DNA of 64,000 nucleotides from Monocercomonoides exilis (lineage: Eukaryota; Preaxostyla; Oxymonadida; Polymastigidae), in assembly GCA_001643675.2 (NCBI GenBank), contig LSRY02000044.1:753501-817500 (forward strand), given 5' to 3'. This document shows, piece after piece, positions 1 to 12,915 of the stretch (position 1 is its first letter; every line of letters starts with the position of its first letter). The notes below the pieces were generated by a model that did not search any database, was not told the origin of the DNA, and worked only from the letters and a program-made list of their open reading frames with translations. The translations under genes were made by a program, and so were the position numbers.

Positions 1-1008
1 ATTAAAAAAGCGCAGGAAATTCAAACTTCTAATCCAAAAGTGTGGATTCCGCAACAGTTTGAAAATCCGGCAAATGCCCATATTCACGAATTGTATGATT
101 TGGATTATTTAAAAGGAATAAGTAATCAATGTTTAAATTGTTTTTGATAGGACTACCGGACCAGAGATTTGGAATGACACCGCTGGTTCAGTTGATTATT
201 TTGTTTCAGGAGTCGGAACAGGAGGAACAATTTCTGGCGTTTCTAGATATTTGAAATCGAAGAAATCGTCAGTAAAGGTTTGAATAAGTATTTTTACATC
301 ATCTTCTTGAAAACTTTATTCACGATAAATTTCTTTCTTTTTTTTCAAAGGCTGTTGCTGTTGAACCTTTTGAAAGTGCTGTTCTTTCAGGCGAAACAGC
401 ACATCCTCATAAGATTCAGGGAATAGGAGCTGGCTTTGTTCCAAAGATATATGATCAATCTGTTATCGATGAAGTCATGAAAGTTAAAGGGGATGATGCT
501 ATCAAAATGGCACAGTTTGAAAATGATTTGCTTAATTGAAGTTAATACAATGATCAACCTTTTGTGTTTTAATTCATTGATATTTAATCATATAATTTAT
601 TTTTCACAAAAAATTAACGATTAATGAAAATTTTTGAAAAAATTTTGAAATGTTTAGATTGCTATGCAGTAAAGAAGGAATTTTTTGTGGCATTTCCGCA
701 GGTGCAGCTGTTTGCGCTGCTGTTGAACTGGCAAAGAGAGAAGACATGGAAGGGAAAATGGTTTGTAGTTATTGAAAATACGATTGACGCTTTAATTTTT
801 GAAATATGCAATAATTTCTTGAAAATTTCTCTTTGAATGTTCTTAATTGTACTGTCTTCTTTTTTTTGGCTTTTGTGTGCTTGCTATTTAGATTGTAGTG
901 CTGCTGCCTGACAACGGAAGCAGATATCTATCTTCGTCATTATTTGAGTCCATCAACAAGGAAATGTCGGAGCTGCCAATTTCTCCTCTCAAAGGTTTCA
1001 AGTTTTAA
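1..1008 (+). CDS. Cysteine synthase (O-acetylserine sulfhydrylase), 3' part
   Basis: PLP enzyme that makes cysteine from O-acetylserine and sulfide. The gene enters from outside the window, so the N-terminus with the PLP lysine is not visible. Exons join(1..92,151..277,351..515,658..760,892..1008) stay in frame and give the family order: NPANAHIHE, then TTGPEIW, the PLP-phosphate loop [33 protein letters not shown], and the late motif [15 protein letters not shown], ending KGFKF-TAA. The four introns (58, 73, 142 and 131 bp) start GTATGA or GTTTG and end AG. The assignment to the cysteine synthase/CBS family is firm. It most resembles bacterial-type CysK, and I saw no CBS regulatory domain after the catalytic core. 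A serine acetyltransferase, the preceding enzyme, lies 47 kb downstream. Confidence 0.93.
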
Positions 1009-1736
1009 TTTTTCCATCGAATTTTTATTATTTTTTTTATGGAACATATTCAGAGTAATATCGGAATAGCTTTGCGTTACAAATGTTATCTGATTGTTAG
1101 AATAATCAGATATGAGTGAATATTCAATTTTTTTCTATTTTTCTTTCTTTTGCGTATTAATTAAATATTTAGTTATGAATAATCGGGAAAAATTGATAGT
1201 TTTTTTTTTTTCCAAAACTTCATACAATACATTATCTTTGAATAAATGAATCGAATACACGTTTTTTTTTAAAAATATTTGAACAGTTTTCACAACCAAT
1301 AAATGCAACCACAACCAGCAAGGGAGAAAAAATTATTATAAAAAGGAACTTAACAACATGGGAATATTCCTAAAGTTTTTATGCTTGCAATTATCAACCT
1401 CTAACTGATTGCATTTTTCCCCATCAACTTTTGTTCCGACAAAACAAAAGTTCATATACTTAAATTTTACACTCTTAGAAAATAACTTTCATTTGAAGAC
1501 TTTCGAAAGTTTGTCTCACAAATCAAGATTAATTGACATTCAAAAAATAAAATATAATTAAATTATAACTGTGACTAATTTTGCTCTGACTAATTATTTA
1601 TTTAAATTTTAAAAAAAAGAAAAATGTATATTTGAGATGAAGCTTCAACCTTTGAAAAATTAAATGCTTAGAAACACTCAGTTAAAAACATTACGCGTTC
1701 ATGTGAAGAAATGAGAATACCAAAAACGATGAATAT
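1009..1736. other. Convergent intergenic spacer
   Basis: AT-rich spacer of 728 bases between the 3' ends of cysteine synthase and arginyl-tRNA synthetase. It holds T- and A-runs but no supported ORF, RNA gene or repeat. Confidence 0.6.
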
Positions 1737-3939
1737 TTACATTCTCTCCAAAGGTCTAATCATCATGAATCTAAGTCCGTTCCCAAGCACTTGCTGGAAC
1801 ATCTTAATCAGCCAGATACGAGCATGTGTCTTCTCCTTCTCACCAGGCACAATAATTCTGTTTGCCTTGTAAAACGAGGAGAAGTCACGCACAAAGCTGA
1901 TCAAAAACTCAGGCAGCAGATGCACTGCAAACACAGGCAGTCCTGGGCGCTCTGGGAATTTCGGGCAGGCAATCGACTCAACAAGCTGCGGGAAGCCGAG
2001 CACATACTTCATCAGCAGCTTCCACTCTGGCTGGCCAGTCACCAAATCCCAGTTGACCTCTGACAATTCGCACAGCGGGAACACTCCTGTCTTCTCGCTG
2101 TCCTTTGCGAGTGTGTTGAACTTGTCCAGAACTGAGCAGAATCGTGCGTAGTTGTAAAGCAGAAACGGGGCAGACGCTTCGTTTGGATTTGTAGCCTTTT
2201 TGATATCGAATGTCAGCTCTGTGTGCAACGATGCAGACAGAAGAGTGTATTTCATTGCAGATGTTGCCACTTCGTGTGTAATACGCTCTTTCTCTGCGAT
2301 TTCTTTTACGGATGCAATTGAGGGCTTGTAAAGGGCAGATGATGGTGAAGAAGAAGATGATGCTGAGCTTTCTTCTTCTTTCTTTCCCTCTCCTTTCTCT
2401 TCCTCACCTTGCTCTCTTTCTTCCATCAATTTGGCTGTTGCCTCCTTCAATTCCTGATAGACCTCATCAGCAGTCACATAGATGCCCCGTCGCCCGCTCA
2501 TCCTGCAATTCACCAGCCTCACCAAGTCGTAGCTCAAATGCCATTGCTTTTCAGCTGCGTGAGGGGCCAATAGCCTCAGGCCAAGCTGTACCTTCTCCTG
2601 TGCCAGATTCTGCTCAGAGCAGATCACATTCAGCACAAGATCAGCATTGTCGCACTTCTTGATGGAGAACACTGTGTCTCTGAAAGAGTAAAGGGAGCTT
2701 CCATCAGGACGAATGAGATAGAACCTTGGATAGTTTGGCTGATACATTTTCTTTCCTTGTGGAATTCCAGCATCCTTCAGGTATTTGTCCAAATCCAAAT
2801 ACCCTCCTTCTGGAACACCTTTCTCGTTGCATTGTGTCTGAGGAACGAAATATGGTGTCTTTTTCAACACTTCGAGAACTCTATCGTTTGACTGCTCCCA
2901 GCCAAGTTCAGATTCAAAGCAGAACTTGTTGTGCTTCACGCCATACACATCAAGTGTCTCCTGCTGACCAGAAAGGGTCAGAGTAACCATCTGACGGAAG
3001 AGTCGCACTGCTTCTGGATCGCAATGCTCATATCTCAAGTTCCATTGAGCAGCATCTTTCCTAATCTCAACATCATTCAATGCATCAACAAGCCCTTCAA
3101 CAAGTTGTGGGTATCTGCCATGAAGGTCAGAAAACACATCAATCAAAGTAGTTGCTTCCTTTAGTGCATCACCTGTTAAGTTGTGAAGAAGCTTTTCCTT
3201 TGCCTCTCCTCTGAGAATGATTTCTTTGGCTTCTTTCAGCTTCCACCCATTATCTTGAATTCCTTGTAATGTATTGCATACAGCATATATAATTCCAATC
3301 CAAAGATCAATTTTTAAGGTTGGCTTTACAACTGGATATATTTTTTGGAAGCCAACAACAGTTAATCCGATCTGTCCTCCAAGATCATTAACCAAAAACC
3401 ATTCTTCAACATCATATCCAACACATCTCATAATATTAGCAACAAATGCACCTGTGATTGTGTTTCGAAGATTTCCAATGTGAATAGTACTGTTCGGGTT
3501 TGTGGAAGTGTGTTCAATAATCACCTTCTTTCCTTTCATTTTTTCCGATGTTCCGTATTTTTCAGCTTTTGAGAAAACTGCTCCAGCAGCTCTTTTCAAA
3601 GTTTCTTGGCGATTCAAAATAACATTCAAAAAGCCGGTACCAGCACCTTCAATTTTAGTAATAAGAGGATGAGGCTGTTGCAAAATAGTTAAATAAAAAG
3701 TTGAAAAATTTCAAAGGAAAGAATTGACATACATTCTGAAGAAGGAGAGCTTGAGCATCGTCTCCTATTTTTTTTGTGGCAACTTCGGCTTCAGCTTTTG
3801 ATCCTTGAGGAAGGCGATTATGAATGGAAAAAGCAAGATCAAATTTTTCTAAATCACGGTCAACACGAGGAACTGGCAAATCGGCCATATTTAATTTTTG
3901 AGCGAAATGCGCCAAAACATCTTGAATGATCGCTTCCAT
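1737..3939 (-). CDS. Arginyl-tRNA synthetase, cytosolic
   Basis: Class I synthetase that charges tRNA-Arg. Two exons, complement(join(1737..3674,3733..3939)), are joined across a 58-bp intron with a GTATGT donor and CAG acceptor. The first ATG (MEAIIQDVLAHF) is at 3939; the frame is open further upstream but only from a TTG. Visible in order: the HIGH-type motif in STIHIGNLRNTITG, the catalytic core with NDLGGQIGLTVVGFQ, the KMSKS-loop equivalent CRMSGRRGIYVTADEV, and the DALR anticodon-binding domain with LLYNYARFCSVLDKF. A Glu/Lys/Ser-rich insertion of about 40 residues (around 2315-2440) sits between the KMSKS region and the DALR domain; most homologues lack it. It shares a short intergenic region with a divergent gene at 4122. 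Confidence 0.93.
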
Positions 3940-4121
3940 GTTTGTACAATAATTCTGTTTCAGCTGTGATAAAAAATTATCGATCAAAAACCCAAACTAT
4001 GCATTAATGTCAAATAGTTCGAAAACTATTGTTTTCAATGTTGATATGTTAAACTTGAACATGAACAAATTATTGAATTAAAAATATTGTATTAGGTCAT
4101 TGATCATTTGTATTATCAAAT
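3940..4121. promoter_or_regulatory. Divergent promoter region
   Basis: AT-rich gap of 182 bases between the start codons of arginyl-tRNA synthetase (-) and a coiled-coil gene (+). Both promoters must lie here or inside the genes. No specific element was recognised. Confidence 0.35.
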
Positions 4122-5072
4122 ATGGATGAGATAACCACTTATGAAGAAATTGAAAAATTTGAACAGAATATTGATAGACTGGGGATTGCACAAAAATCTC
4201 AAATAGTATTCAATATTTGATTATCAATTCAGCTTATTATATTTTTCATATTGAAAACTTTCGTTGAAATAAGCAGGCTGCTTCAGAGAAACAACGTTTT
4301 TCTGGTACGCCAACAGAAACAATGATGAATTTATCAAAAATTGCATGTAACATTTCCATTTTTATATTTTAAAGTTTTAATTACCACAAAATTTTCAGGT
4401 TGAAGATCAATCAAAGAAATCAAAAGGAGAAAGTCGTTCATTTCTGAAAACATTAAAGGTAATAATTTTATATTTTTCCTTGAAAGTTAACGTTAATAAT
4501 AAAGGCAAAAGAAGTAGATACATCGCAAGCGAGAATTGAAAGAGAAAAACGAATTGCGAAACAAGCTTCTGATGAAAAACATTCAGAGGAATCAACAAGG
4601 ACAGCTGCAATAGGTGAAGCATTTCTAAATGAAATTATGATGTTTATATTAAAGCGTAATCAACTTAATGAAAGGTATTTTGAATAATATTATTTTATTT
4701 TTTTTCATTTTTGCAAATGTGTTTTTGAATTTTTAAAAAAGGCAAAAAGCTTTGATTGCAGAAAAGGAAAAAAAGAAAGAACAGCGATATCAAGAACAAC
4801 AACGAGAAAAAGAAAGATTAGACTCGGAATATGAAAGAGTTTGCTTATTCATATTGCTTTTCTGATTTTTATTTGGCAATCATTTTAACTTTTTTCTTTA
4901 TTTTCAGTATATGAAAGATTTTTTGTATCCTTCAATAAAGATTCAAAAACAAACTGAGAAAGAACAACCTCAAAATGATGAAGGATTAAATGAAGAATCA
5001 ACAGAGAAAAATGAAATGGATGGAGAATTAAAGAATGATCCAAATGGATCGGAAGTTGAAAAAGAGAGATAA
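4122..5072 (+). CDS. Small charged coiled-coil protein, six exons
   Basis: Function not recognised. Proposed exons are join(4122..4205,4277..4346,4406..4458,4505..4674,4742..4838,4908..5072), about 212 residues. It starts MDEITTYEEIEKFEQN. The middle is helical and charged (EIMMFILKRNQLNER, then EKEKKKEQRYQEQQ), and the C-terminus is acidic and ends SEVEKER-TAA. The joins after exons 3, 4 and 5 are clean in phase. The second intron is less certain: the obvious acceptor at 4398 would create a stop, so I use the AG at 4404-4405. One intron is only 46 bp. A cytoskeletal or flagellar coiled-coil role is possible but unsupported. Confidence 0.7.
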
Positions 5073-6261
5073 GTTTGATGATTCTGCTGAAAAACTTCGT
5101 TTGTGATATTTTTTTGTGAAATCAGAAAGTTGTTTTAGTTTTCTTCAATTGAAATTGTTTCAAAGACAATTAGTTTTAAGTTTTTACAAAACAAATTCAA
5201 ATTATTGATTATTTTTTTTTTACTTTTAAAAATTTTCAAATAAGATTAATAGTCCATGCTTCAGCTCCTTGAATTTAAAAATAAAAAATACTTCTGCATT
5301 TGTTGCATAATGATAACGTGCAAAATTAAAAACATGAAGAATTTACAATAACAATAAAAGAAAGATTAGAAAAATGAATATTTTCAATAAAATAGCACAG
5401 AGTATTTTTTTTTTGTAACTAAATGAACTAATTCGAAACTCATACGAAACATAACTTAACTTGAAAAGTAAATACAAAAGAATTTTTCAAAAATTAAAAG
5501 AAAAAACCTAAAAATGCAGAAGTTGCTTCACCAAAATGCAAAATGCTTTGCTGTGTGAGATGGAAAGTGATGTGATATGAATATTCTTATTGGAAAGTGT
5601 ATGTCTTTCAAATTTAAGAGAAATGAATAAAAGGTGAATGATCAAAAGTGGATAAACAAAATAATGAAAGTGATTTCAAAAAACAGAAATAAAAACTTCA
5701 AAGTTGATCTTCAACTTTTGATTTATTTTGAAAATTCAATAGAAAAATGATACACAAAAGGTGAAACCCATTTAATCATGCACAAATCGTCAAATTATGA
5801 CACTCTCATTTCATACGCAAAATCAAAGAAAAAAAAAGAGAGATACGCAAAGAAGGAATGAATATTAAAACAGAAAGACGAATGTTAATAACAATTTCTT
5901 TTCTAAACGCAAAATTTTGGTTCTTAACAAATAAACATATTTATATAAATAATCAAAATAATAAGAAAAACCATCAAAATTAGATAAGCATTTAAAATGA
6001 ATACAAATACCTCAGCAATAAAATTCAGACATACAAACAACCAAAAACATACATTGATAAACACACGCAATTCATTCAATTGATTTGTTGGAAGATAATC
6101 AAATACACAAACATTCGCACATTCTTTCTTTGTTTGTTCAAAAAAGATGAATATTTTCTTTCTTCTTTCTTCTTTCTTCTTCTTCTTTTCTTCTTCTTTT
6201 CTTTTTCTTTTTTTCTTTTTTATTTTATTTAATTTTTTATTTTATTTTTTCTTTTCTTTTT
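5073..6261. other. Convergent intergenic spacer
   Basis: About 1.2 kb of AT-rich sequence between two converging genes. From about 6140 it becomes a TTC/TTTC-rich pyrimidine tract running into the 3' end of the PHD-finger gene. No gene or structured RNA was seen. Confidence 0.55.
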
Positions 6262-8035
6262 TTATTCTTTCTTCCTTTCGATTATTCCCAGTGCCTCGCC
6301 TGCATTTCGTATCTCAGAAAAAGAAGGTTCTGTGATTAAGCTCAAAAGCTCAGCTTCATCATCAGATGAGAAAAGAGAAGAAGAAGAAGAAGAAGAAGAA
6401 GAGAAAGAGAGAGAAGGAGAAAGAGAAGGAGAAAATAAAGGAGAAGAAGAGGAAGAAGAAGAATGTGCAGAAAATGTTGAAGATGTGCTATTTTCAAAAA
6501 TTTGTATTTTTCTTTCGTTTTTGTTGGACAAATTTGCAAAACAAGCATTTGAAAAAAGAGAAGAAGAATTTTCAATGGAAGAAGGTTTGTTTGAGAGAAA
6601 GAGAGAAGAAGAAGAAGAAGATGATGATGATGATGATGATGATGAAAGAGAAGGAGGAGAAAGAGAAAGAAGAGGAGTGATGGGTGTTTGAGGAGAAGGA
6701 AGAGATGTTTGTGATTGAATGAGAGGAGAAGAATGAATAGAAGAGGAAGAAGAAGGAGAAGAGGAAGGAGAAAGAGAAGGAGAGGGAGAAAGAAATGATG
6801 AAGGTGAAGGAGAAGGAGAAAGTGAAGAAGAAGAAGAAGAAGAAGAAGAAGAAGAAATATCTTTTTGCGTTGTATTTTGCTTTTTCAGAGAAATAACAAG
6901 TTTTTTGTCTCTCATGAAAAGAGAAGCAGAAGAAAGAGAAGGAGAAGGAGAAGGCAAAGAAGAAGAAGATGGAGAAGGAGAAGGAGAAAGAGAAGAAGAA
7001 GATGGAGAAGGAGGTGATGAAAAAGAAAGAGAAGAAGGTGAATTTTGATTGCTTTTTTGTGTTTTGTTTGAATTTGAAGTGTTTTTTCTGGCAAAAAGAG
7101 AAGTTGTTGAGACAACAGGCTCAGGCGAATAATAAACAGGAGGAACATTCAGAGAAGAAGAAGAGCGAGAAGAAGAAGGAGAAGAAGGAGAAGGAGAAGG
7201 AGAAGGAGAAGAGCGAGAAGATGATGATGAAGTTGCAGAAGAAGATGTAGAAGAGGAAGAGGAAGAGGAAGATGTAATATAAGAAGAAGAAGAAGAAGAG
7301 GGAGAGGGAGAAAGAGAAGGCAAAGAAATTGCCTTTTGTGATGGAGAAGAAGAGAAAGAAGAAGATGATGATGATGAAGGAGAAAGAGAAGGGGTAGGAA
7401 AAGGAGAGAGAAAAGGAGAAAAGGAAAGAGAAGAAGGAGAATTAGCTTTGCTTTGTGCAGTTGGTGTTGGAGAGAGGAAGAAAGGAGAAGAAGAAGAAGA
7501 AGGAGGAGGAGGAGGAGGAGGAGGAGAATTCGAAGGAAAAGGATCAACGAACATGTCTTTCTTTATTTCTTCTTCGTTTTTGCCTTTATTATTATTATTA
7601 TTATTATTCTTTGTTTCTTTTTCTTTTTCTTTATTCATTTTTTCTTTCTTGTCTTTTTTGTCTTTTCTTTCTTTCTTTTCTTTTCTTTCTTCTTTTTCGT
7701 TTCTTTTCAGCTTTCCAAAAAGACTTTTCTTTTCTTTCGAATTCGATTTTTTGCTGTTTTTTTTCGAAATTTTCGTTTTTATTTGCTTTTTCAGCGTTTT
7801 TTGCTCCATTTTGTGTTTCAAACGAGACAAAGAGAAGCCAAACCGAATGGTTGGCTGAGGAAGAGGAAGAGAAGAAAGAGAAGAAGAAGAAGAAGAAGAT
7901 GATGATGATGATGATGATGAAGGAGAAAGAGAAAGAGAAGAGGAAGAAGAACGAGTTATTGAAGAGGATTTACATAAATGAGAAGAAGAAGAAGATGATG
8001 ATGATGATGAAGAGGAGGAGGAGGAGGAAGAAGAA

Positions 8036-8070
<35 letters not shown>

Positions 8071-11000
8071 GGAAGAAGAAGAAGGAATGAAATGCGAAAT
8101 GTTTTGTGTGTTTGAAGATGAAGTGAATGGAGAAGGAGAATGTGTTGCTGAAGATGAAGAAAATGATAAAGAAGAAGAAGAAGAGGAAGAAGAAGAAGAA
8201 TTTGAAATGGAAGAAGAAAGAGAAAGAGAAGAAGAAGAAGAAGGTTGTTGAAGCATGTTTGTTGATGTTGTTGGGAGAGGAATGAAAATTTGATTGAAAT
8301 TTTGATTTCTTCCTTCTTTTTGAGAAGAGCGAAAAGAAGAGGAAAAAGAGGAAGAGATGAAATTCGAAGGGAAAGAAGAAGAAATCGAATTGTTTGACTC
8401 GAATGGAGCGGAAGAATGAGAAGAAGAAGAAGAAGAAGAAGAAAAGGAAGAGAAATCTTTGTTGGGAAGATAAGAAACGTATTTTGGATAGAAAGAGAAA
8501 GAAATTGGAGCTTCTTCTTGTTTCAAAAATTCTCTTTTTGGATTGAACGAGAAGGAGGAAGCAAACAATGAAGGAAGATTGGAAGAAGAAGAAGAAGAAA
8601 AGGAAGAAGAAGAAGAATGAGAAGAAGAAGAAGATGTTAAAGAAGAAGAATTATGCAAAGCGCCATACACAAAAGATTCCGGGGAGTTGTTGATGAGGTT
8701 GAATCGCATGTTCTTCTTCAAATTCTTTCTGTTTTTGCTTATCAAATTTTTGTTTATTTTTCTGATTTCTTCGTGTGCAAATGGTGGGACAAGCAAAGAA
8801 GAAGCATCCATTCGAAATTGTGTGTTTTTCAAGTCAGAAACATAAAGAGGGGAAAAAGGAGAGGAGAAAGAGGCTTTGAAAGAGGAAGGGTCAGAGAGAA
8901 CAAAAGATAAGGGGGAGACAGACGAAGAGAAGGAGAAAGAAGATGAAGAAGAAGAGGATGATGATGAAAAAGAAGAGGAAGAAGAGGAAGAAGAAGACGA
9001 TGATGATAAATAAGAAGAAGAAGAAGATTTCCCTTTTGCCTCAAAATCTTCTTGTTCGCTGTCTTCTTTCCTCTTCCGATGTTTCATTCCTCTTTTTGTG
9101 TGTGTTCTGACGATGTCATCGCTGTCATAGTCTGAACGAGGCACAAAAACAGAAAAAAGCTCAAATGGAATGATGGCAGTGGAGGATAAATACGGTTTTT
9201 CTATTGATTCTTTCTCATCTTCATCATCATCATCTTCTTCTTCTTCTTCTTCTTCGTCCTCTTCATCGTCTTCATCTTCACCTCCTTCTTCTTTCTCTTT
9301 CTCCTCCTCCTCTTCCTCTTCCTCTTCTTCTTCCTCCTCCTCCTCTTCTTCTTCCTCTTCATTTTCTAATTCCTCTTTCAGTTTCCTTGTCAGATTAGAC
9401 AGTTTGTGGTGAAAAGAATAGAAAAATGGATCCAAAAGCTTCTCTTTGTTTTCCATCAGAAATTGATAGTATGGATGGTATGGAACATCTGCCTTGACCT
9501 TCTGAATGGAAGAGGAGGAAGAAGAAGAAGAAACTGAAGAAGAAGGAGAAGAAGATGATGGAGTAGAAGAAGATGAGGAGGAGGAAGTGGAAGTGGAAGT
9601 GGAAGAGGAAGAGGAAGAAGATGATGATGAATTTGTTGAAAGAGAAGAAGATTTTTGATTTTTGCTTGTTTTTTTATCAGATCCAATTCTATTCTTCTTT
9701 TTGTCTGAAATATCTTCTTCTGTTTTGCCTTCTTTTCTTTTTCCTTTCGCTTTTTCTTTTTCTTTTTCTTTTTCTTTTTCTTTTTCTTCTGCTTCGTTTT
9801 CTGCCATTTCTTCTTTCGTTTTCTTTTTGTGTGACGATTTTTTTGTGTTGCTTTTTGAAGAAGATGATGTTTTTGATTTGCTTTCTTCCTTTTTCATAAC
9901 ATCATCTTTTTCTTCTTTTTCTTCTTCTTTCTCTTCTTTCTCTTCCTTTTCATCCATTTTCTCTTCTTCTTTCACAGAAATAGCTTCAGTTTCTGTCTTT
10001 TTCTTTCCTTCTTCTTCTTCTTCTTCTTCTCTCTTATCAACATTAATCTGCTTAGAAGTTTTCTTCTTTTCTTTTTTGTGGCATTTCTTTTTATTCACTT
10101 TTGAAGAAGAAGAGTTTAATACTTCTGCATCTGAAGACGATGAAGATGATGAAGATGAAGAAGAAGAGGGAAGAAGAGGAGAGGAGGAAGGCAGAGGAGA
10201 AGAAGAAGAAATTTTCTGATCAGAAGTATCAAACCCTTTTCCTTTTGAATCATGTCTCAATTTCAGTTTTATTCGAATCACTTTTTTCTCTTTTTCCTTT
10301 TCTTTCTCTTCTTCTCCTTCTCCTTTCTCTCTTTCCTTCTTCTCTTTGATTTCTTCTTCCTCATCTTCTCTATGCTTTTCAATTTCCATTTCCTTCTCCT
10401 TCATCTCCTTCTCCTTCATCTCCCTCTCTGCCTCCCTTCTTTCCCTCCTCTCTCTTCTCTCCCTCCTCCTCTCCTCCCTCTCTGCCTTCTCCCTCTCCTC
10501 CCTCCTCTTCCTCTTCCTCTTCTCCCTCTCCCTCTCTTTCCTCAGCAGCTCATAGAACGACGCCCTCTTCTTCCTCAAAGAGAACGCCTTGATGACTGTC
10601 TGCCTCAGCGTCTCTTTTTCCTCTTCGCTTCGTTCGCCCCCTTTTCTCACTGAAAAATAGCGCGTGCTTCTTCTCTTTTTGGAAGATGATGATAAATCAG
10701 ATGGATTTGGTGGTGAAACATAACTGTCTGTTTGGGCCAAGTATTCTTCTGGCTCTTTCTCGTCTTCAACTCCTCCTTCGCTTTCTTCGGAGTTTTCTCT
10801 TTCTTCTTCTCCTTCTCCTCCTCCTCTTCCTTCCTCTTCTTTATCTTCTTCTTTTTGTTCTGTTCTTATTCTAATTCTTATTCTGATGCTCTTTTTCTTT
10901 TCTTCTTTCTCTTTCTCTAGCCGTTCTCTCTTAACTTCTTCGTCTTCATCTTCCTTTCCCATCCTTTCTCTTTCGTCCTTCTGCTCCTGTTCAATTCTCC

Positions 11001-12372
11001 TCCTCTTTCTTCTCAGTCTTCTGAGTCTTCTGTACTCTTCATCTTCCTCTTCTTCTTTCCCTGCCTCGTTTGTTATGCTGCTCAATTCACTGCTCAAATC
11101 CACCCTCCTTCTATCATTTTCATCCTCTTCATCATCATCTTCTTCTTCTTCCTCTTCCTCTTCCTCCTCTTCCTCTTCCTCCTCCTCTTCATCATCATCA
11201 TCAGCACTCCCCTCGCTCTCTCCGCCCAGCCCTGTCGTGCGCCTGGCCAGTCTCCGCAGGTACTTCTTGAGCATCTGCCTTTCCTGCCGCAGACACTGCC
11301 GCCGCTTCTGCCGCTCGTCTTTCCGCTTCATCGCAGAGTCAATCACAATTTCTCCGCTCCTCCACCGCTGCTCCCACTCTTCGCGGAATTCGCTTCCTTT
11401 CCCTTTGCAGAAAGGGCACACGTACGACTTCAGCTGCTGGATGACCTCCTTTTTCACATTGAGGCACGCCAGATGGAACCATTCCTTGCATCTGTCACAT
11501 TGCACCATCGATACATCATCATAAGGCTTTTCATATTATCGTCATAATTAAAAAAATTTTTAAGCATCAAAATTAGCAGGCATTTAATTTCAATAGAAAA
11601 TGATTAAAAATTAAAAAATTAATATTATAATATTAAAGAAAAGGCAAGACAAAGATTAATGACACACCAGATTGCAAACACAAAAAACTTGTCTTCCTTC
11701 CAAATCATATTTTTTCAATATTTTAGGAGCAGATGGTGTTTTACTGTCTTTATTTCCAAGATCCGGTTGACTAGTATTTGCTTTTGTTACCAACTTTTTA
11801 TCTGTGTGTTGGCATCTCATTCCGCTTTGAGATCTCTTTCTTTCTTTCTTCATTTTCTGTTCAGCATTAACATTAAACCGTAAGAAGTCCTCTTCTCTGC
11901 GTTGATTTATAAGAAATGCTAAACGAGAAGAAATGGAAATGTGAGATGCAGAAACTGATTGTGACGCATTTGGAAAAGAAAATAATTGACAATTTGACTG
12001 CATCTTACCATAAAAACTGGGAAATTGAAACTCATTTCTCATTGCATCTGTAGAAGTTGGATATGATAATTGGCCTGTAGCTGAACTTGTCGAATTTATT
12101 GAGATTAAAATTCTTTTATCAACACTTCTATTGCAGAGTAACATTTCAGGATTGAAAGGCTTCCATGGAATAATATGTTTTGCAATTCCGTTCTCTTCTT
12201 CCTGCAAATATATGTTTGAAAATTATTGAAAATAAAATAAGAATTATGCAATTTCAAAACATAAGCATCGAAAAGGAAAATATTAACGAACATTTTTTTT
12301 AATTTGTTGATCTTGACAATGAAAAACTTTCAATTTTTCCAAAATTAATTTCTTCTTGGTAAGCTGAAACAT
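6262..12372 (-). CDS. PHD-finger protein with giant Ser/Glu/Lys low-complexity tail
   Basis: Three exons, complement(join(6262..11526,11668..12201,12292..12372)), give about 1,959 residues starting MFQLTKKKLILEKLK. Splicing rebuilds a full C4HC3 PHD zinc finger: CVCNL ends exon 2 and PYDDVSMVQCDRC starts exon 3, followed by EWFHLAC and YVCPFC (residues about 200-250). PHD fingers usually read histone H3 tails, so a nuclear chromatin role is inferred. After a basic RQ-rich helix, almost everything to the C-terminus is runs of Ser, Glu, Asp and Lys encoded by triplet repeats, with a few ordered islands such as the Tyr/Pro-rich segment near 9400-9480. Introns are 90 and 141 bp. The final 24 residues (EAELLSLITEPSFSEIR...) look less repetitive. 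No SET, bromo or helicase domain was seen. Confidence 0.85.
7880..8090. repeat. Poly-Ser triplet-repeat tract in coding sequence
   Basis: Almost pure GAA/GAT/GAG-type triplets on the + strand, read as runs of Ser on the - strand in the PHD gene, including more than 40 nearly uninterrupted Ser around 7985-8080. Similar tracts recur through 6360-9400. Confidence 0.85.
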
Positions 12373-12850
12373 TCAATGCTTACCAAGATTAAGCACCTTC
12401 TGACAAAAACAATAAACAAATAAATGTCAGCTGGTCACAAAAATTAAGGTTACTAACAAAAAAAATATGAAACTTAATCAATAATTTTTTTATCAAAATG
12501 TTTTTATAAATATTATAACTAATTTTATAAACGTTTTAGACATATTGGAAAGTTCTTGAATCACTCCATTTTCGTTCATTTTAAAAAAGATTCATAAATC
12601 ATGAAGAAAAAAATAAGTTATTAGAATATTGAATTTGTTAAACATATCTGAATTAACATAGACGAAATTAATCAAAATAAAAACCTCAAAAAAAAAGAAA
12701 AATTGGAAAGTTGAACATTTTTTGATAGTTATAACTTTCTTTTCTACTAATTATCTTCAATCACTTTTTTTTTCTGTATAATTTTTATAAAAATGAAATG
12801 ATAATTAAATAATAATAATAATAATAATAATAATTAAAATTATAATAATT

Positions 12851-12915
<65 letters not shown>

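Noticed and set aside
3655-3987. Start of arginyl-tRNA synthetase at 3987
   Set aside because: That position is TTG; the first ATG in frame is at 3939.
6332-11524. Many + strand ORFs antisense to the PHD gene (poly-Ser, poly-Leu, Lys-rich)
   Set aside because: They are shadows of triplet repeats that leave all frames open; none has a mixed-composition core.
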